A stretch of DNA of 64,000 nucleotides from Ophiobolus disseminans. Its lineage: Eukaryota; Ascomycota; Dothideomycetes; Pleosporales; Phaeosphaeriaceae. Below the pieces are notes generated by a model. The model was not told the origin of the DNA. It did no database searches and was given only the letters and a program-made list of their open reading frames with translations. This document shows, piece by piece, positions 46,090 to 57,059 of this stretch (positions are counted from its first letter, which is position 1; each line of letters starts with the position of its first letter). Position numbers and translations under genes: made by a program. The stretch covers positions 287,017-351,016 of the forward strand of contig MU006232.1 of assembly GCA_010093685.1 (NCBI GenBank), read 5' to 3'.

Positions 46090-46846
46090 GACCAACGAAC
46101 GAAGTGAATGCCAGGTGTGGCGAAGAATGCGGAACGATAGATGTGTGGATGAGACGAAAGCTCGGATGTGAGAGACGGGTGAGTGTGGGAGGAGGAAGTG
46201 TTTGTTGCGTCACAGTTTGAGGCTTCCATGGCAATCGAAGTGGGAAAGAGCATCTGGGGGCAGGTACGGGTGGCTGCATCGTGGTTTCCTTGCTCAAATT
46301 CTGCAGCAATAATTCTTTACAGTCAAACATTCCAGTGTGTCAAGCTGGTGATTATGTGCAGCTGAGCCGTGACTGCGCGATCGATCATGTGTAGCCGCGA
46401 GTGACCAGCTGATGCGTAGTACGAAATGATACCGAAACCATCATAGCAGGCGTTTCGAAAACAGAAAGGTGCTCCACTTACGCTGGATTTGCCATTCACG
46501 ATATCGAGCTAGATCTCCAGGGACACGGTCGTTTGGTTTTCGTTTTTTGCTACAAGGTGAGAAAAGCGTTGTGCTTGATACGACCTTCGAGGAATCGTGA
46601 CTATATCGGAAACTCAAGGTGCGCCCAGTCACCTAACGTAGCTATTATGTGTTACTTCTATGTCTTAGAACACTTTTGTGTTAGTAAAGAGACCTACCTA
46701 CTTCAGACTAGTCTATGTTGTGATGGGCCCATATTTCGTGTATATTTTCTGAATCAACAGCGGCTAGGCAGTATCCACGAACTGTTCTCATAACTCTCAG
46801 GTACCAGTGTCTTGCTCAGCACGCAACGTACTCATACCTCTACACC
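46090..46846. other. Divergent intergenic region
   Basis: 757 nt between the membrane protein and the GNAT gene. No feature recognised. Confidence 0.5.
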
Positions 46847-47341
46847 ATGAGCGACTCTGAATATGTTATCCTCCAAGGCATACCCACGCCGCAAGTATAC
46901 CATGACTTGCGAAAGCTCGTTGGCATGACGCCGCCTCCAATGGAGGCTGTTCCAAAAGCCCTCGCCAACTCCTTCGTTTGCTTCCTGGTCTACGAACGAC
47001 GACACATGACGGACAATACGACGCCGGGACTTGAGCAGACCGCGGTTGGGATGGGCCGTTTGTTGGGTGACGGTAGCCTGTTTCTCATGCTCTGCGACGT
47101 CGCGGTGCATCCCGATCACCAACGCCGAGGCCTGGGGAAACGCATTATGCAATCGCTTACGGATTATGTCGACGAACACGCGCCGGACGCGTACGTGAGC
47201 TTGGTCGCGGAGAAGGCTGCACAAAAGCTATATCCTCAGTTCGGGTTCAAAGACGTGCAGCCCAGTGTCGGCATGTTCAGGATGATCAGGGGTCTGAGAG
47301 TGCAGGACGAGGCTGCGCAGGAGGACGTTGGAAGGGCATAG
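46847..47341 (+). CDS. GNAT-family N-acetyltransferase
   Basis: Single exon, 164 aa. GNAT enzymes move acetyl from acetyl-CoA to an amine. The acetyl-CoA-binding motif A is clear: MLCDVAVHPDHQRRGLGKRI (V-x-x-x-x-R/Q-x-x-G-x-G/A type, residues about 80-100). Upstream strands have AVGMGRLLGDGSLF, and motif B is AQKLYPQFGFKDVQPSVGMF. The short length with one domain fits the small fungal acetyltransferases of unknown acceptor. The ATG follows ACACC, a good context. Confidence 0.92.
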   Translation: MSDSEYVILQGIPTPQVYHDLRKLVGMTPPPMEAVPKALANSFVCFLVYERRHMTDNTTPGLEQTAVGMGRLLGDGSLFLMLCDVAVHPDHQRRGLGKRIMQSLTDYVDEHAPDAYVSLVAEKAAQKLYPQFGFKDVQPSVGMFRMIRGLRVQDEAAQEDVGRA

Positions 47342-47626
47342 CGGTATCGCGCATACACCAAACTCGGGGTGACATGCGCCGCGTTTGTTTGTATGCCATG
47401 GCCGATGATGGCTAGAAATGTGAATGCAAAACGAATGCGAACGGGCTAGGCCTTGCATGCTGGGAGACTTGAGGGCGGGGACGATGATGGTGGGGAAGAA
47501 CGCGGCCCGCCCACGCGCGATGTTTGTCTTAGCCCGCAGCCTTATAGACCACACAGGTTCATTGAACGCTTGTTGTCCCTAGCATTGTGCCAATGCTATG
47601 GCTTCGTATGCTATTTATCAAGTATC

Positions 47627-50173
47627 ATGACCGACACGTCCAACGCGCGCCCTGCGCCCATAGCACAGAGCCCTGAGGACTGCCTACTATCCACTGTGCG
47701 TACTGCCATACCAACATGTTTCCAGGGTACAGGATCCTGACCATTGCTGCTAGCTCGAATCCCTTCCTGAGGAACTATTACAACTCGTTGCCTCCTATCT
47801 TCCCTCTGATGCGCTGAAGAACGCAGCGCTCGTATCCTCCACGCTCAATCGCCATGCGACGGACTTCCTCTGGCAGCATGTCTGCCTCGCCGATCAATGG
47901 ACGTCGTACTATGATCCAAACGAAGTTCGGGGCCTAGAGAGAAGGCTGCTCAGGGCGCGACAGAATACGGATGAGCATGATGACACGCCCATAATACAGA
48001 AGCTCTTCATACTGGCAACGTAAGCTGATCTCAACGTTAAGGGGGCAGTGGTCTGATGTGTAGCAGAAACCCTACGATAGCCTCAAAGGTCCATGCCCTC
48101 ACGCATCGGTGTCATCTCCCCCCACCGAATATCTTCGATGAGCTGCCAAACATACATTTCCACAGCGAAACGTTGTCGCGAGATAACCGCATACATGAGC
48201 TGTTGCGATTAGCGGTGCATAACATGGTCAATGTACAAACACTTCGCATTGTATATGGACATATGATGCTCGCAAGCTCGCTCGTCGCCGGCTTCTTGGA
48301 TCCAGAGCGACCACAGCGTGTACCACTTCGCAGATTGTGGCTCGAGAGCTGTGCCCTATCGCCGTACGCGTTACACTTCCTGGGATCAAGAGAGGTGGCT
48401 GGACTGGAATCCTTGCGCATCCGGAGGCTGGATGCCGCGTCCTTACTCTCCGAGCGCACGAGAGATCTGAGATATCTGGAATACAGACTTTCGCGTGGTG
48501 GTATGGCCTATCCAATACATGATGGGGCGGGTGGCTGGACACAAACATCAGCTCAACTCTGTGCAGAGGGCATGGCAGAGGAACTCATTGTCTACTCGGA
48601 TCATGAACTCAGGTTACACGCTGACTCCTTCGATGCTGAAATGTGGAATAATCTCCCAGAAGTAGAAGACTTTATCCTGAAAAACCAATTGGATGTGGAC
48701 GAGAGGGATTGCGGTGGTCCTCAGAACCCAATGCGAGGATTGCTAGAACATGCGGCTTCGTCGCTGACGAGCCTGAATCTGGACTGGATATACTGGCGTC
48801 GACAAGAACTTGATCCCTATGATGATTCCTCAGCAACGCTCACACATCTTGCTACCTTGAAGTTCCCCAATCTCAGGGCTTTCCAACTTCGAAATGCGGT
48901 GATGCAGCAGACACTGCTTCCCGAAGACACTTTTCTTCTCGAAGTCGCTTTCCTCGGGTTTCTAGAGTATCATCGCAAGCTCCAATGCCTGGCTTGGCCG
49001 ATGGACAGATTCTATGGTCATAAACAACCGTCTGTCGATGTGCAAGCTCGCTCACGAACAGTGGTTGCTCATCTTGCTACTGTTCTGACTGAGCTCCGCG
49101 TTGATGCGCATTACACGGGTGATGGGGAGCCGTTCACAGACATACGTCTCACAATGCCGGCACATCTCGAGCGCATTCGACGAAGGAGATTCATCGCCGA
49201 ATTTGCGCCGCACATGAGACGACTCGAGCGCCTGAAAGTGGAAGGCGGCGTGCCAAGGGACGAGAAACGTGAGATACTACGCGCTCTCCACTACTGCTCA
49301 CTTAAGAAGATAGTCATGATTGGTGTATGCTTTCCTGTGGGAAACACGTGGGGTCATCACGGAGTAGAGCTCAAAGACCTGGACGAAGGCCCTTCCTTAA
49401 TCGACATGCAAAGTCTACAAGGTGAAGATGAACCAAGAATTCGAGAGGCGTACCGACGCGGCTCCTACATGGCGAACAACTTCGTGTTTGAACCGGATTA
49501 CGGTTGGCCTGCCATCCAAGTCCCATTGCTTCAGACCGCCGTCCTCCACCACGCCAAAACAGTTGAAGAACTGAAAATTTGTGGCTACCACGGCTGTCCT
49601 ATCTTGTCGCACGCAACACCCATCACAGATCCTCTCCTCAATTCGCTCCGCCACTTCGAAAACCTGAAGGTGCTCGTCATGTCATTCTGGCTCCTGACCT
49701 GGTTCGAAAGCGACTATCGCGACAGCGAGATCATCAAATTCTGGATGGACAGTCGCTCGCCTTCTTCAACGGCGCTGGTGGTCGTCACACCTCCCCAAAG
49801 CCCTCCTGCTGATCATCCAGTGGACCCAGGTCAATTCCTGAGCTTGGGCGCTGGTTTCGCGCCTCCACAGCCGCAGTTCAACCGCTGGGCTGTTGCGCTC
49901 AAGACGTCTTTCTCGCCCAGCGCACTTGCATACCGCGTCGCTCGCGATATCGGCCCGTATTTGAGCCCGGTCGCAAAGAACAGGCCGGGTGGTATCAGAG
50001 TCAGGGCGAGCTTCTGTGTTGGCGTGAGAGAGGAACGGCACAATGCCACTGACATATTTGATCTGGATGTCAGGATTGGCATGCATGATCAGGTGTTGGA
50101 ATTCACTGGTCCGAGGGAAGAGGGCGAAAAGTCGCGGTGGTGGCAGAAGCTTGAGGATAGGAGCTGGTTCTGA
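47627..50173 (+). CDS. F-box domain protein, about 813 aa
   Basis: Three exons (47627-47695, 47754-48019, 48067-50173) with introns of 58 and 47 nt. The second exon begins exactly at the F-box: LESLPEELLQLVASYLPSDA, followed by the LVSSTLNRHATDFLWQHVCL half, which binds Skp1. The rest is leucine-rich without regular repeats and contains blocks such as LRHFENLKVLVMSFWLLTWF near the end. F-box proteins of this type recruit substrates to SCF ubiquitin ligases; the substrate is unknown. The frame starting at 48056 is only the third exon; the first 111 residues come from the upstream exons. Confidence 0.85.
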
Positions 50174-50446
50174 GAAGTGAGCCTGTGTGTTGTGAAGATA
50201 TGCTGGAGTTTATTGCGTTGGAGCAATTACAATCATTGGCTCCTACGACGCAAGCCCGTCCCACGGCAGAGACCTGAATTCGAGCAATGTTGTCTTTCAA
50301 CATGGGGAGCAAGGAGCCTCTCTGAAAACACGAGTGGGGTCTGTATCTCGATGATGCCACTCATGTTCTTCGATTGTCTGCGAAGTTTCGAGTATACCAT
50401 TGCATATTGTGAGCGTGAACAGACATTTGTTTATCATTTCAGATAT
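50174..50446. other. Convergent intergenic gap
   Basis: 273 nt between the F-box and SDR stops. Nothing noted. Confidence 0.5.
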
Positions 50447-51392
50447 CTATATTTGGCATCCAATTACGCCCAGTGTGAGAATATGCTTGCTTTCTGCATT
50501 CTCAATAACATGTTTCAATTCATCCACATCCCAATTGACCCACACAAACTTTCCCTTGATGAACTCGGCCTCCGCCGACGCTGCCCATACAAGGTACGAA
50601 GCAGGAAGCCGAACTAGACACCACATGGTCAGTACACATATCGACGTATGTAATCTCTCATCAGGCGAAGTAATGCTTACTGTCATCCTCCGGTGGCAGC
50701 GGCAACCCCATAACTTCAAAAGCATGAACGGCCTTCCGCCCCATGTCCGTCACCACCACTCCCGGTGCCACATTGACTACCCTCAAGCCCGGGTTTTCGT
50801 CCTGGAAATGCTCAAATAACCTTGTGGTCGCTACCTTGCTTGCTGAGTATGCACTCTCGCCGGGGACACGTGCGTTGACAGCCGCGCTTGTCGTATTGAC
50901 CACTACCGCATTTTGAGCGCCAACGGGTACAAAACTAGACAGCACATTGAACGAGCCGAGCACGTTGATTTCGAAGCCTTTCCACCAGTCGCTTTGTAAG
51001 GCGGAAGAGATCGGGCCCAAGTCAGGGAGGTATCCGGCGTTGTTAATGAGCACATCAATTGTCCCAAACGTCTCGTGGCTGGTTCGGAATGCGGCTTCAA
51101 CAGCGGTTCGATCTGTTACATCGCCCTGCAATGCTAGTAATTTGAGGTCGTTGAACTCTTTCTCCAGAGACGATTTAGCAGCGTTCAAGACGTTTGAGCG
51201 ACGACCCGTTATGACGATGCGTGTGCATCCTGCTTTGGCGAAGTGCTGCGCGAAAGCGAGACCAAGGCCTGAGCCGCCGCCTATGATGAACACTGTTTTG
51301 CCAGCAGCGGATAGTTTGGGACGTGAGATATCGATGGTTGGATACGATTTGTTGTGGTACGTAGAAATTTCGGCTGGGGCTGGGAAGTTCAT
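50447..51392 (-). CDS. Short-chain dehydrogenase/reductase (SDR)
   Basis: Two exons (50681-51392, 50447-50613) with a 67-nt intron, phase 1; 292 aa from the ATG at 51392. It is a classical SDR: the NAD(P)-binding FIIGGGSGLGLAFAQHFAKA, then INNAGYLPD, the catalytic NTTSAAVNA Ser region and YSASK (Tyr-x-x-x-Lys), and APGVVVTDMG after them. The C-terminal exon (PASYLVWAASAEAEFIKGKF, then NWDVDELK) matches fungal secondary-metabolism-type SDRs. The residue next to the glycine motif is not clearly acidic, so the NAD or NADP preference is not readable. It is divergent from the decarboxylase gene across about 755 nt. Substrate unknown. Confidence 0.9.
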
Positions 51393-52148
51393 GATAGCGA
51401 TGGTTATGATAGAATTGTAATCTACCACGTCCCCAATTCCACCCTTTTATACACGCATGGCATGCAACGTAGAGTACACCTGACCATGATGTCGGTATCA
51501 ATGAAGGGATGGCAGCACGCACGATCCCCGGTGCTCGCACACTATCAAGAGCATAGTGCTGACTGCCCAGAGCACTTATTCGGTGAAACGCGGAGGAAAA
51601 TTTGTAATTCCAGTTCCATTCAAAAGCAGCCAGCTTACGTGTGCAAGATCGCCGTCGTTTTGCCCTGCATGGGTGGTTTCTTGTTGTGATACAGGGTGAT
51701 TGGGCGGGGAACCAAGTTGTCAATCAAATTCCTGCAATAGTGAGCAAGAGGACGGTAGCTCGCTGGAGACCTGGAGTCGAGAATAATTCGAACTGATGAA
51801 ATTGGTAAATATAGCTTACATATTATTCATGGAGGATGTTGAGATTGGGCGTAAATTGGCGAAGTACCTCGGTAGGTCTTCAACGTTGTTCTCTAGTGCT
51901 TTTCGACTCATACTCCAATTGTTTTGGAAACTCCGAGACGCTTTGCATAATTTGTCATTATGTTACTTCGAAAGATGCTCGTCCCGTGCTAGCTAAAAAT
52001 GTTAGTGCTTTCCAAAATTGTCCGTTGCATGACGTAACTATTACAGTCTACCTACAATCCAGCAGTTTTTCATCTACTCCCCAACCTTAACAACAAGCAT
52101 TTCGACAAGAACAAAGTCCTACATATTACTTGAACTCAAAGCAACAAT
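51393..52148. promoter_or_regulatory. Shared divergent region between SDR and decarboxylase genes
   Basis: About 755 nt separate the two divergent ATGs. It is AT-richer than the flanking coding DNA near 51800-52080. A joint promoter is plausible from layout only; I recognise no operator. Confidence 0.4.
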
Positions 52149-53504
52149 ATGGGCAAAAGCAGTCATCAAGAAAACGTCGACAACGTCCCGGACGAACATC
52201 AGATGCACCGAATCGGCAGTTGGCTGCCCTCGGACCACCGCGTACACAAGGATTGGCTGGACGGAATCATCAAGAAAGCCGCGGCCAATCCAATGGATCT
52301 TCACCCTGTGATCAAAGAGTTCAAGGATCTGATTGAAAACAATACTCGCATATACCTTCTCGTGAACTCCATGTTTGATGAGATTCCGACGAAGAAGCCG
52401 TACAGTCAGGATCCAGTAGGCCACAAGCAAGTCCGAGATTACCCGCACATGCTCGAACTCTTCAACCATATCTTAATTCATGCACCGCAATGGAGCGACA
52501 ATGAGTACGGCATCGGTATGGTCGGCACGCCCGTCAATGCGATTTTGGATTGGCCGATGGGCACTCCGAGTGGTTTCGCCTTCTTCCTCGACCCAGAAGT
52601 CAACAAGACGATCAAGAAGGTCTTGAACGCATGGGGAGAATTCTTGGGCTCGCCGGAGTCAGCATACGTGCTAGGCAATGACGAGATAGGATGGTTCAGC
52701 GATCACGGCGTGCATGACTTGGCTTTGACGGCCAATGTCGGGCAATCTTCCTACAAGTTCGAAGAGTTGTTCAAGTGCGATCCATCGAAACAGCACTATG
52801 GCTATAAGTCCTGGGATGACTTCTTCACGCGACAGATTCATGAAGACAAACGACCGGTAGCGTCACCGGAAGACGACAACGTCATTGCCAACGCATGCGA
52901 ATCGAAGCCTTACAAAATAGCACGCAACATCTCAGCCCGCGATCGTTTCTGGATCAAGGGCCAACCCTATTCGCTCATGGATATGCTGGACATGGACCCG
53001 CTATACGAGCAGTTCGTCGAAGGAACTGTATACCAAGCCTTCCTATCCGCCCTGAGTTATCATCGCTGGCACGCACCCGTGAGCGGCAAAGTGATCAAGG
53101 CATACGTCAAAGATGGAACCTACTTCTCCGAACCTTTGTTCGAAGGCCTCGGAGATCCTTCAGCGAAGGGAGAAATCGACGAAGAAGGCGAGAAGACTGG
53201 CCAAGGCTACTTGACGGCAACAGCGACGCGCGCTATCATGTTCTTCGAAGCTGACAACAAGGATCTGGGCACAGTGTGCTTTTTGGGCATTGGGATGACT
53301 GAGGTTAGCACTTGTGATATTACGGTCAAGGAAGGACAGCATGTCAAGAAGGGAGATGAGATTGGGATGTTTCATTATGGTGGTAGCACTCATTGTGTTA
53401 TCTTCAAGAAGGGCGTTGAGTTGGATGAGTTTCCTGGGACTGAGAATGTGGAACACAACGTCCCAGTACGGTCGAAGCTTGCGGTGGTAAGGAAGCGTGC
53501 TTAG
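52149..53504 (+). CDS. Phosphatidylserine decarboxylase-family protein (PsiD-like)
   Basis: Single exon, 451 aa. This family makes its pyruvoyl cofactor by self-cleavage at an internal Ser. Here the site reads HYGGSTHCVIF with Ser413 as the predicted pyruvoyl precursor (G-G-S in place of the LGST of true PSDs). That replacement and the extra N-terminal domain (IGSWLPSDHRVHKDWLDGII, MGTPSGFAFFLDPEVN) are shared with the soluble L-tryptophan decarboxylase PsiD and its many fungal relatives. The core has SWDDFFTRQIHEDKRPV, FVEGTVYQAFLSALSYHRWH, PVSGKV and GMTEVSTCDITV. There is no membrane segment or mitochondrial presequence. Amino-acid (aromatic) decarboxylation is inferred; phosphatidylserine is an unlikely substrate. 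Confidence 0.9.
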   Translation: MGKSSHQENVDNVPDEHQMHRIGSWLPSDHRVHKDWLDGIIKKAAANPMDLHPVIKEFKDLIENNTRIYLLVNSMFDEIPTKKPYSQDPVGHKQVRDYPHMLELFNHILIHAPQWSDNEYGIGMVGTPVNAILDWPMGTPSGFAFFLDPEVNKTIKKVLNAWGEFLGSPESAYVLGNDEIGWFSDHGVHDLALTANVGQSSYKFEELFKCDPSKQHYGYKSWDDFFTRQIHEDKRPVASPEDDNVIANACESKPYKIARNISARDRFWIKGQPYSLMDMLDMDPLYEQFVEGTVYQAFLSALSYHRWHAPVSGKVIKAYVKDGTYFSEPLFEGLGDPSAKGEIDEEGEKTGQGYLTATATRAIMFFEADNKDLGTVCFLGIGMTEVSTCDITVKEGQHVKKGDEIGMFHYGGSTHCVIFKKGVELDEFPGTENVEHNVPVRSKLAVVRKRA

Positions 53505-53613
53505 AAGAAGATAACGCTAACCCCATGCGACTTCCGTATGCATCACAGAGCGATACCGTCACCTGGAGTGAGTTTCTGATTCCAGGCTTGGTAGTGTTCC
53601 TTGTCGACTAATC

Positions 53614-54186
53614 TTAGACCCACTCCTCACGGTCCTCCTCGTACGCCAGTTCGTCTTGACATTGAGCTTCAATGCCATCGTGAAGCAATCTTTCTTTCGC
53701 GTGGAGCTTGTCTTTCTTTCCTCCCCTCTCAGTGTTGAACGTCATCTTTCGTTTCTCGTCCTCCAACTGCACAACCCATATCCGCATCTGCTCGCCCTCA
53801 TTCCACTTCTGCACAAGTCGCACGCCGCTGAGCTGTGACTTGAGCGCACTTTTCATGTCCTTCTCAATGTCCCTGCTCAGTCTCATGACCAAGGTCGCTA
53901 CGTTCTGGCATGCAGCCATTGCCTCTCTGTAGCATTCCAAGTTGCGTCCTTTGTAGTGGTACTTCAACGTTCTGCCTTTCTCGCGGAGGTCCTCGAGGAC
54001 TTCTCGGTTCACTGGCCGTCGATCGCTACCGAGGCCGAGGAACTTGAGGCGCAGGATGATGTCGGAAGGAAGCTTTGTTGTCGGGTCGAGAGTGAGAATC
54101 GCGTCTCGATATAGCTTATGAGATAGCACTTCTACGGTGTGTTGGTGAGAGGAGGGCTTCTTTGGGGCCGCGGTAAACGTCGCCAT
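53614..54186 (-). CDS. Hypothetical protein, 190 aa
   Basis: Single exon from the ATG at 54186 (MATFTAAPKKPSSHQHTVEV). The frame is open 23 codons further up without an ATG. The product is soluble and helical, with LPSDIILRLKFLGLGSDRRP, GRTLKYHYKGRNLECYREAM, and a charged C-terminal half that looks coiled-coil-like (VQLEDEKRKMTFNTERGG). It ends acidic (LAYEEDREEWV). I do not recognise it. It is convergent with the decarboxylase (109-nt gap). Confidence 0.55.
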   Translation of the reverse strand: MATFTAAPKKPSSHQHTVEVLSHKLYRDAILTLDPTTKLPSDIILRLKFLGLGSDRRPVNREVLEDLREKGRTLKYHYKGRNLECYREAMAACQNVATLVMRLSRDIEKDMKSALKSQLSGVRLVQKWNEGEQMRIWVVQLEDEKRKMTFNTERGGKKDKLHAKERLLHDGIEAQCQDELAYEEDREEWV

Positions 54187-55179
54187 GAAGAGCGGTTTTG
54201 GGTGGGTCGCGCGCTGAGAGCTTGAGAAACTGTGTCTAGTGTGGTGGTGCAGCACTTAGATGGTACGGTACGAGTATCTCAAAATTTCCAGCACAAATGG
54301 GCGTACGCACCGTCGTTTGCACGTCTGCGCACAGCCTGTAAAGCCCACCTTCACTTCGACTTGTTTACATTCGTCACGATCCCAATCGCAACTCCATACG
54401 CGCCCCACTCGATCTCTCACCCCCACCTCTACTAACATTGTTTACTTGTCTATATAACCCACTTAATTCTCCAACTTTTCATCAATCCACCACACCTTTG
54501 CAAGCCGGTGGCGCTACCGTATCATCTCAGGCTGAGATACGCCGTGACAAAACTTACCGTAACGACCTGCCCGTAGGGGAGGTCATGTCAGCCGCGGTGG
54601 ACAGTGGTGGCATCCTAGGACTGGCCCCCCTAGGATGCCAGCTGTTCGTTTTCAGCTGATGGGCACAAGGTTCCCAACGCTTCTTTTTGCTGGTCTAAAG
54701 TCACCAGGTTCGATTCGAGGCTAGGCCGCTCGCTTATGCTTGGTTGTGATCTTTTTGCTTAGCGACGATCGCAGCACATGCGTGATACTAGGAAGGATAC
54801 TGCAATCTGCAATAGCTATGAAAACTATAGGCACTTCGTTCTGTTGTTGTTAAGCACGTTTTGTACTTTTAGGTAATTAGGCAGCATAGACATGGCGGCC
54901 ATATCCATTTTTTTTATTACTAAACGCTTCAATACGTGTTATTTTATCTATCTAGCTCTAATTCATAACCTATTCTTGCGTCTAGTATTTTTTTGTAGAA
55001 AGAAGTGTTGAGCATAAATTTACTCGCTTGTAATTGCTTATAGTGTCAAACTATGATGCTCGAACGCCTAACATGCGTTCTCAAGGACCGAACCCCCATA
55101 TTGTATCATTCACCACGCCACCGTAATCCATCTCTCTTTTTGAGTACGGTTGTGGAGCAGTCCAGTCTGCTCCAATAAT
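54187..55179. other. AT-rich, gene-poor segment
   Basis: About 1 kb without a credible gene. It contains a 12-bp perfect inverted repeat (54608-54640). The stretch 54830-55060 is clearly more AT-rich than the rest of the window (runs such as T8 near 54910). It may be eroded repeat DNA, which is inference. Confidence 0.5.
54608..54640. repeat. 12-bp inverted repeat (hairpin), 9-nt loop
   Basis: TGGCATCCTAGG at 54608-54619 pairs perfectly with CCTAGGATGCCA at 54629-54640 around ACTGGCCCC. It may be a terminator-like hairpin or the residue of a transposon end. No target-site duplication is evident. Confidence 0.8.
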
Positions 55180-55538
55180 TTACTTGCAGAATCGTGTGTA
55201 TTGTCCTGGTGTGTGATTCACCTTAAGGTTTCTGCCGATCTGTGATAACTGGATAGCTGCAGATCGAAGAAACGCCGCTGTTGAGGATTTCAGCTCCAGA
55301 AGCTGGATCTCGTCCTCGTCATCTTCGACTGTGTCGAACTCAAGACTCAGTATAAGATGAAGAGCTGACGATACATGTCCCGATCGAAACCCAAACTGAC
55401 GTGTCTGTATAGATACGGCTCCGCGATCTTTCTGTAGTATTTTGACACTTGTGAGAAAGCGCTCAAAGCGTGCTTGTCGCCATCAGGGAATCCGGCGATG
55501 TTCGAGTCGAGTTCGTTTGACAGCTTGTTGAAGGACAT
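55180..55538 (-). pseudogene. F-box protein remnant (frameshifted)
   Basis: Begins with an ATG at 55538 and an F-box-like start, MSFNKLSNELDSNIAGF, then LSAFSQVSKYYRKIAEPYLY. This resembles a common Dothideomycete F-box/LRR family. The frame stops at 55347, but a different frame continues in a coding-like way (SLEFDTVEDDEDEIQLLELK) to a TAA at 55180. The break is a one-base shift in about 55350-55370. The rest of the normal protein of several hundred residues is absent downstream. Confidence 0.6.
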
Positions 55539-56181
55539 TTCGAAGACTGGGCAGGCGCGCTGGGCTCCACGTGCAGCGCAATGAAGCGGCCAAGGTCGAG
55601 ATCGGTGGAGTCAAATGTCGAACCGTGTTTAATCGAGTTGTTGGGGGTGATTTGGTTTGGGTAATCCGTGGGAGAAGGTGAGAGCGTTCGCAATTAAACA
55701 CCTGATTGTGGAAATGTAGAAGGCGCATCCGGGTGCAAGATTTAGCAACGTCACGTGGATCTGCTTTCCCTCCTACGCCGCCAATCTAAATGGGAAGTAA
55801 GAGCTCGGTCAAACACTAATATGTCAATTCATGGGCCCTTACTCGCAGCACTGGCAAAAGAATATACATGTTCGACGTGAAGATGACGAATTTAGACTCT
55901 CATTAATTCTGCATGATTCATTGCTTGCAGTTGATCCCGGAGTATTGTGTCAATTAGGTCTTACACACGGGAACCCCTGTCACAATACTTCAGAAGCAAC
56001 CAACAAGTCCCGACTAATCCTTGGGCTGCGGGAGCCCGCCATCATAATCTGGACCAAATATGTACTTGCGCGGAATTTTGTCATTCTCATTCCACCCATA
56101 CACGCGAAATCTTAAGCCACGTTGCTCATGCTCGTTGAACGCACCTTTTATCCGATGGCAGATATCTTTTCGTATGCTTAT
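55539..56181. other. Gap between two remnants
   Basis: About 640 nt, AT-rich in its right half (55800-56180). No gene recognised. Confidence 0.45.
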
Positions 56182-56920
56182 TTATTTCATGGTGCGAATC
56201 ACGTCGGGCCGTCGAGGCATACCCAGTTCCACGGACAAAGTTCCCAACTTAGCTGATGGGACTGGGCTGGCAATGAGCTCGCAGAGACCATCCTCATGAT
56301 CTTTGGGAAGGTTATTGAAGTCTGAATGATTTAGAACAAGCTCGAGATTTTTGACTGAGTGGGAGCATGCCTCGGTCGTCGAAAAACATGACTTCGCGCC
56401 TGAATTCGACGAGTACTCGAAAGTCCAGCCGGAGAGTGCGTAGCTGAGCCAGTGACTTAAAAGAGCCAAAGGATTGTTTGGGCTCTGCTGGTAAAGTCTG
56501 CATGTGTACGCACTCCAACACTAAAAGCTTAGGGAGGTACTCGACAATAGCCTTCGAAAGCAGTGGATAGTGATATCGCCCCCAATTATGGGTCGGACAA
56601 GTGAGACGATCTAAGACCAGACGACTCAGATTGGTGAGAGCAGATCGTTTGACAAGGTTTACAACCAAGCCTGGATGAATTGAAACGACGCACAGTTCGA
56701 GGTTGTGCAGAACTCTGATGGAACGACTCATGCCGCCTACCACGCCAACATGGAGATTTTGCACGATCAAGTGCTGTGTGACACCTTGGGGAGCTAATGG
56801 CATACCCATAGTGTGCTTCTTGTCGCCCCTGAAGTGGACGGTTTTGATGTTTCGAAATAAATCGATGGAAGCAGATGTACCGTCCCGGGTTGTGAGGATG
56901 TTGAACGCGGCGTGAGTTTG
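56182..56920 (-). pseudogene. Leucine-rich part of an F-box-family gene (frameshifted)
   Basis: An open frame from about 56920 reads as a leucine-rich repeat-like protein (VVGGMSRSIRVLHNLELCVV, LSRLVLDRLTCPTHNWGRYH, SFKSLAQLRTLRLDF). At about 56356-56360 it must shift by one base to keep sense; the other frame continues KNLELVLNHSDFNNLPKDHE to a stop at 56182. No F-box exon is found upstream, where a TAA at 56921-56923 closes the frame. It lies upstream, in reading direction, of the separate F-box start fragment at 55538, so the two are pieces of different copies. Confidence 0.6.
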
Positions 56921-57059
56921 TTATGTTACTAGTCCCTGATGCAAATGACGCCTCCTGCATGAATGATGTTGCTGGGAAGACAGAGCCGGTGCACGTATCT
57001 GACCCAGCTGCTCCGAACTCGGAAATTTCGATACTGCGATCGCCATTGGCTATGCGTGT

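Noticed and set aside
54700..54730. GGTTCGATTCG, a tRNA T-loop-like sequence
   Set aside because: The flanking bases do not pair as a T-stem and no D-arm, anticodon arm or acceptor stem is found.
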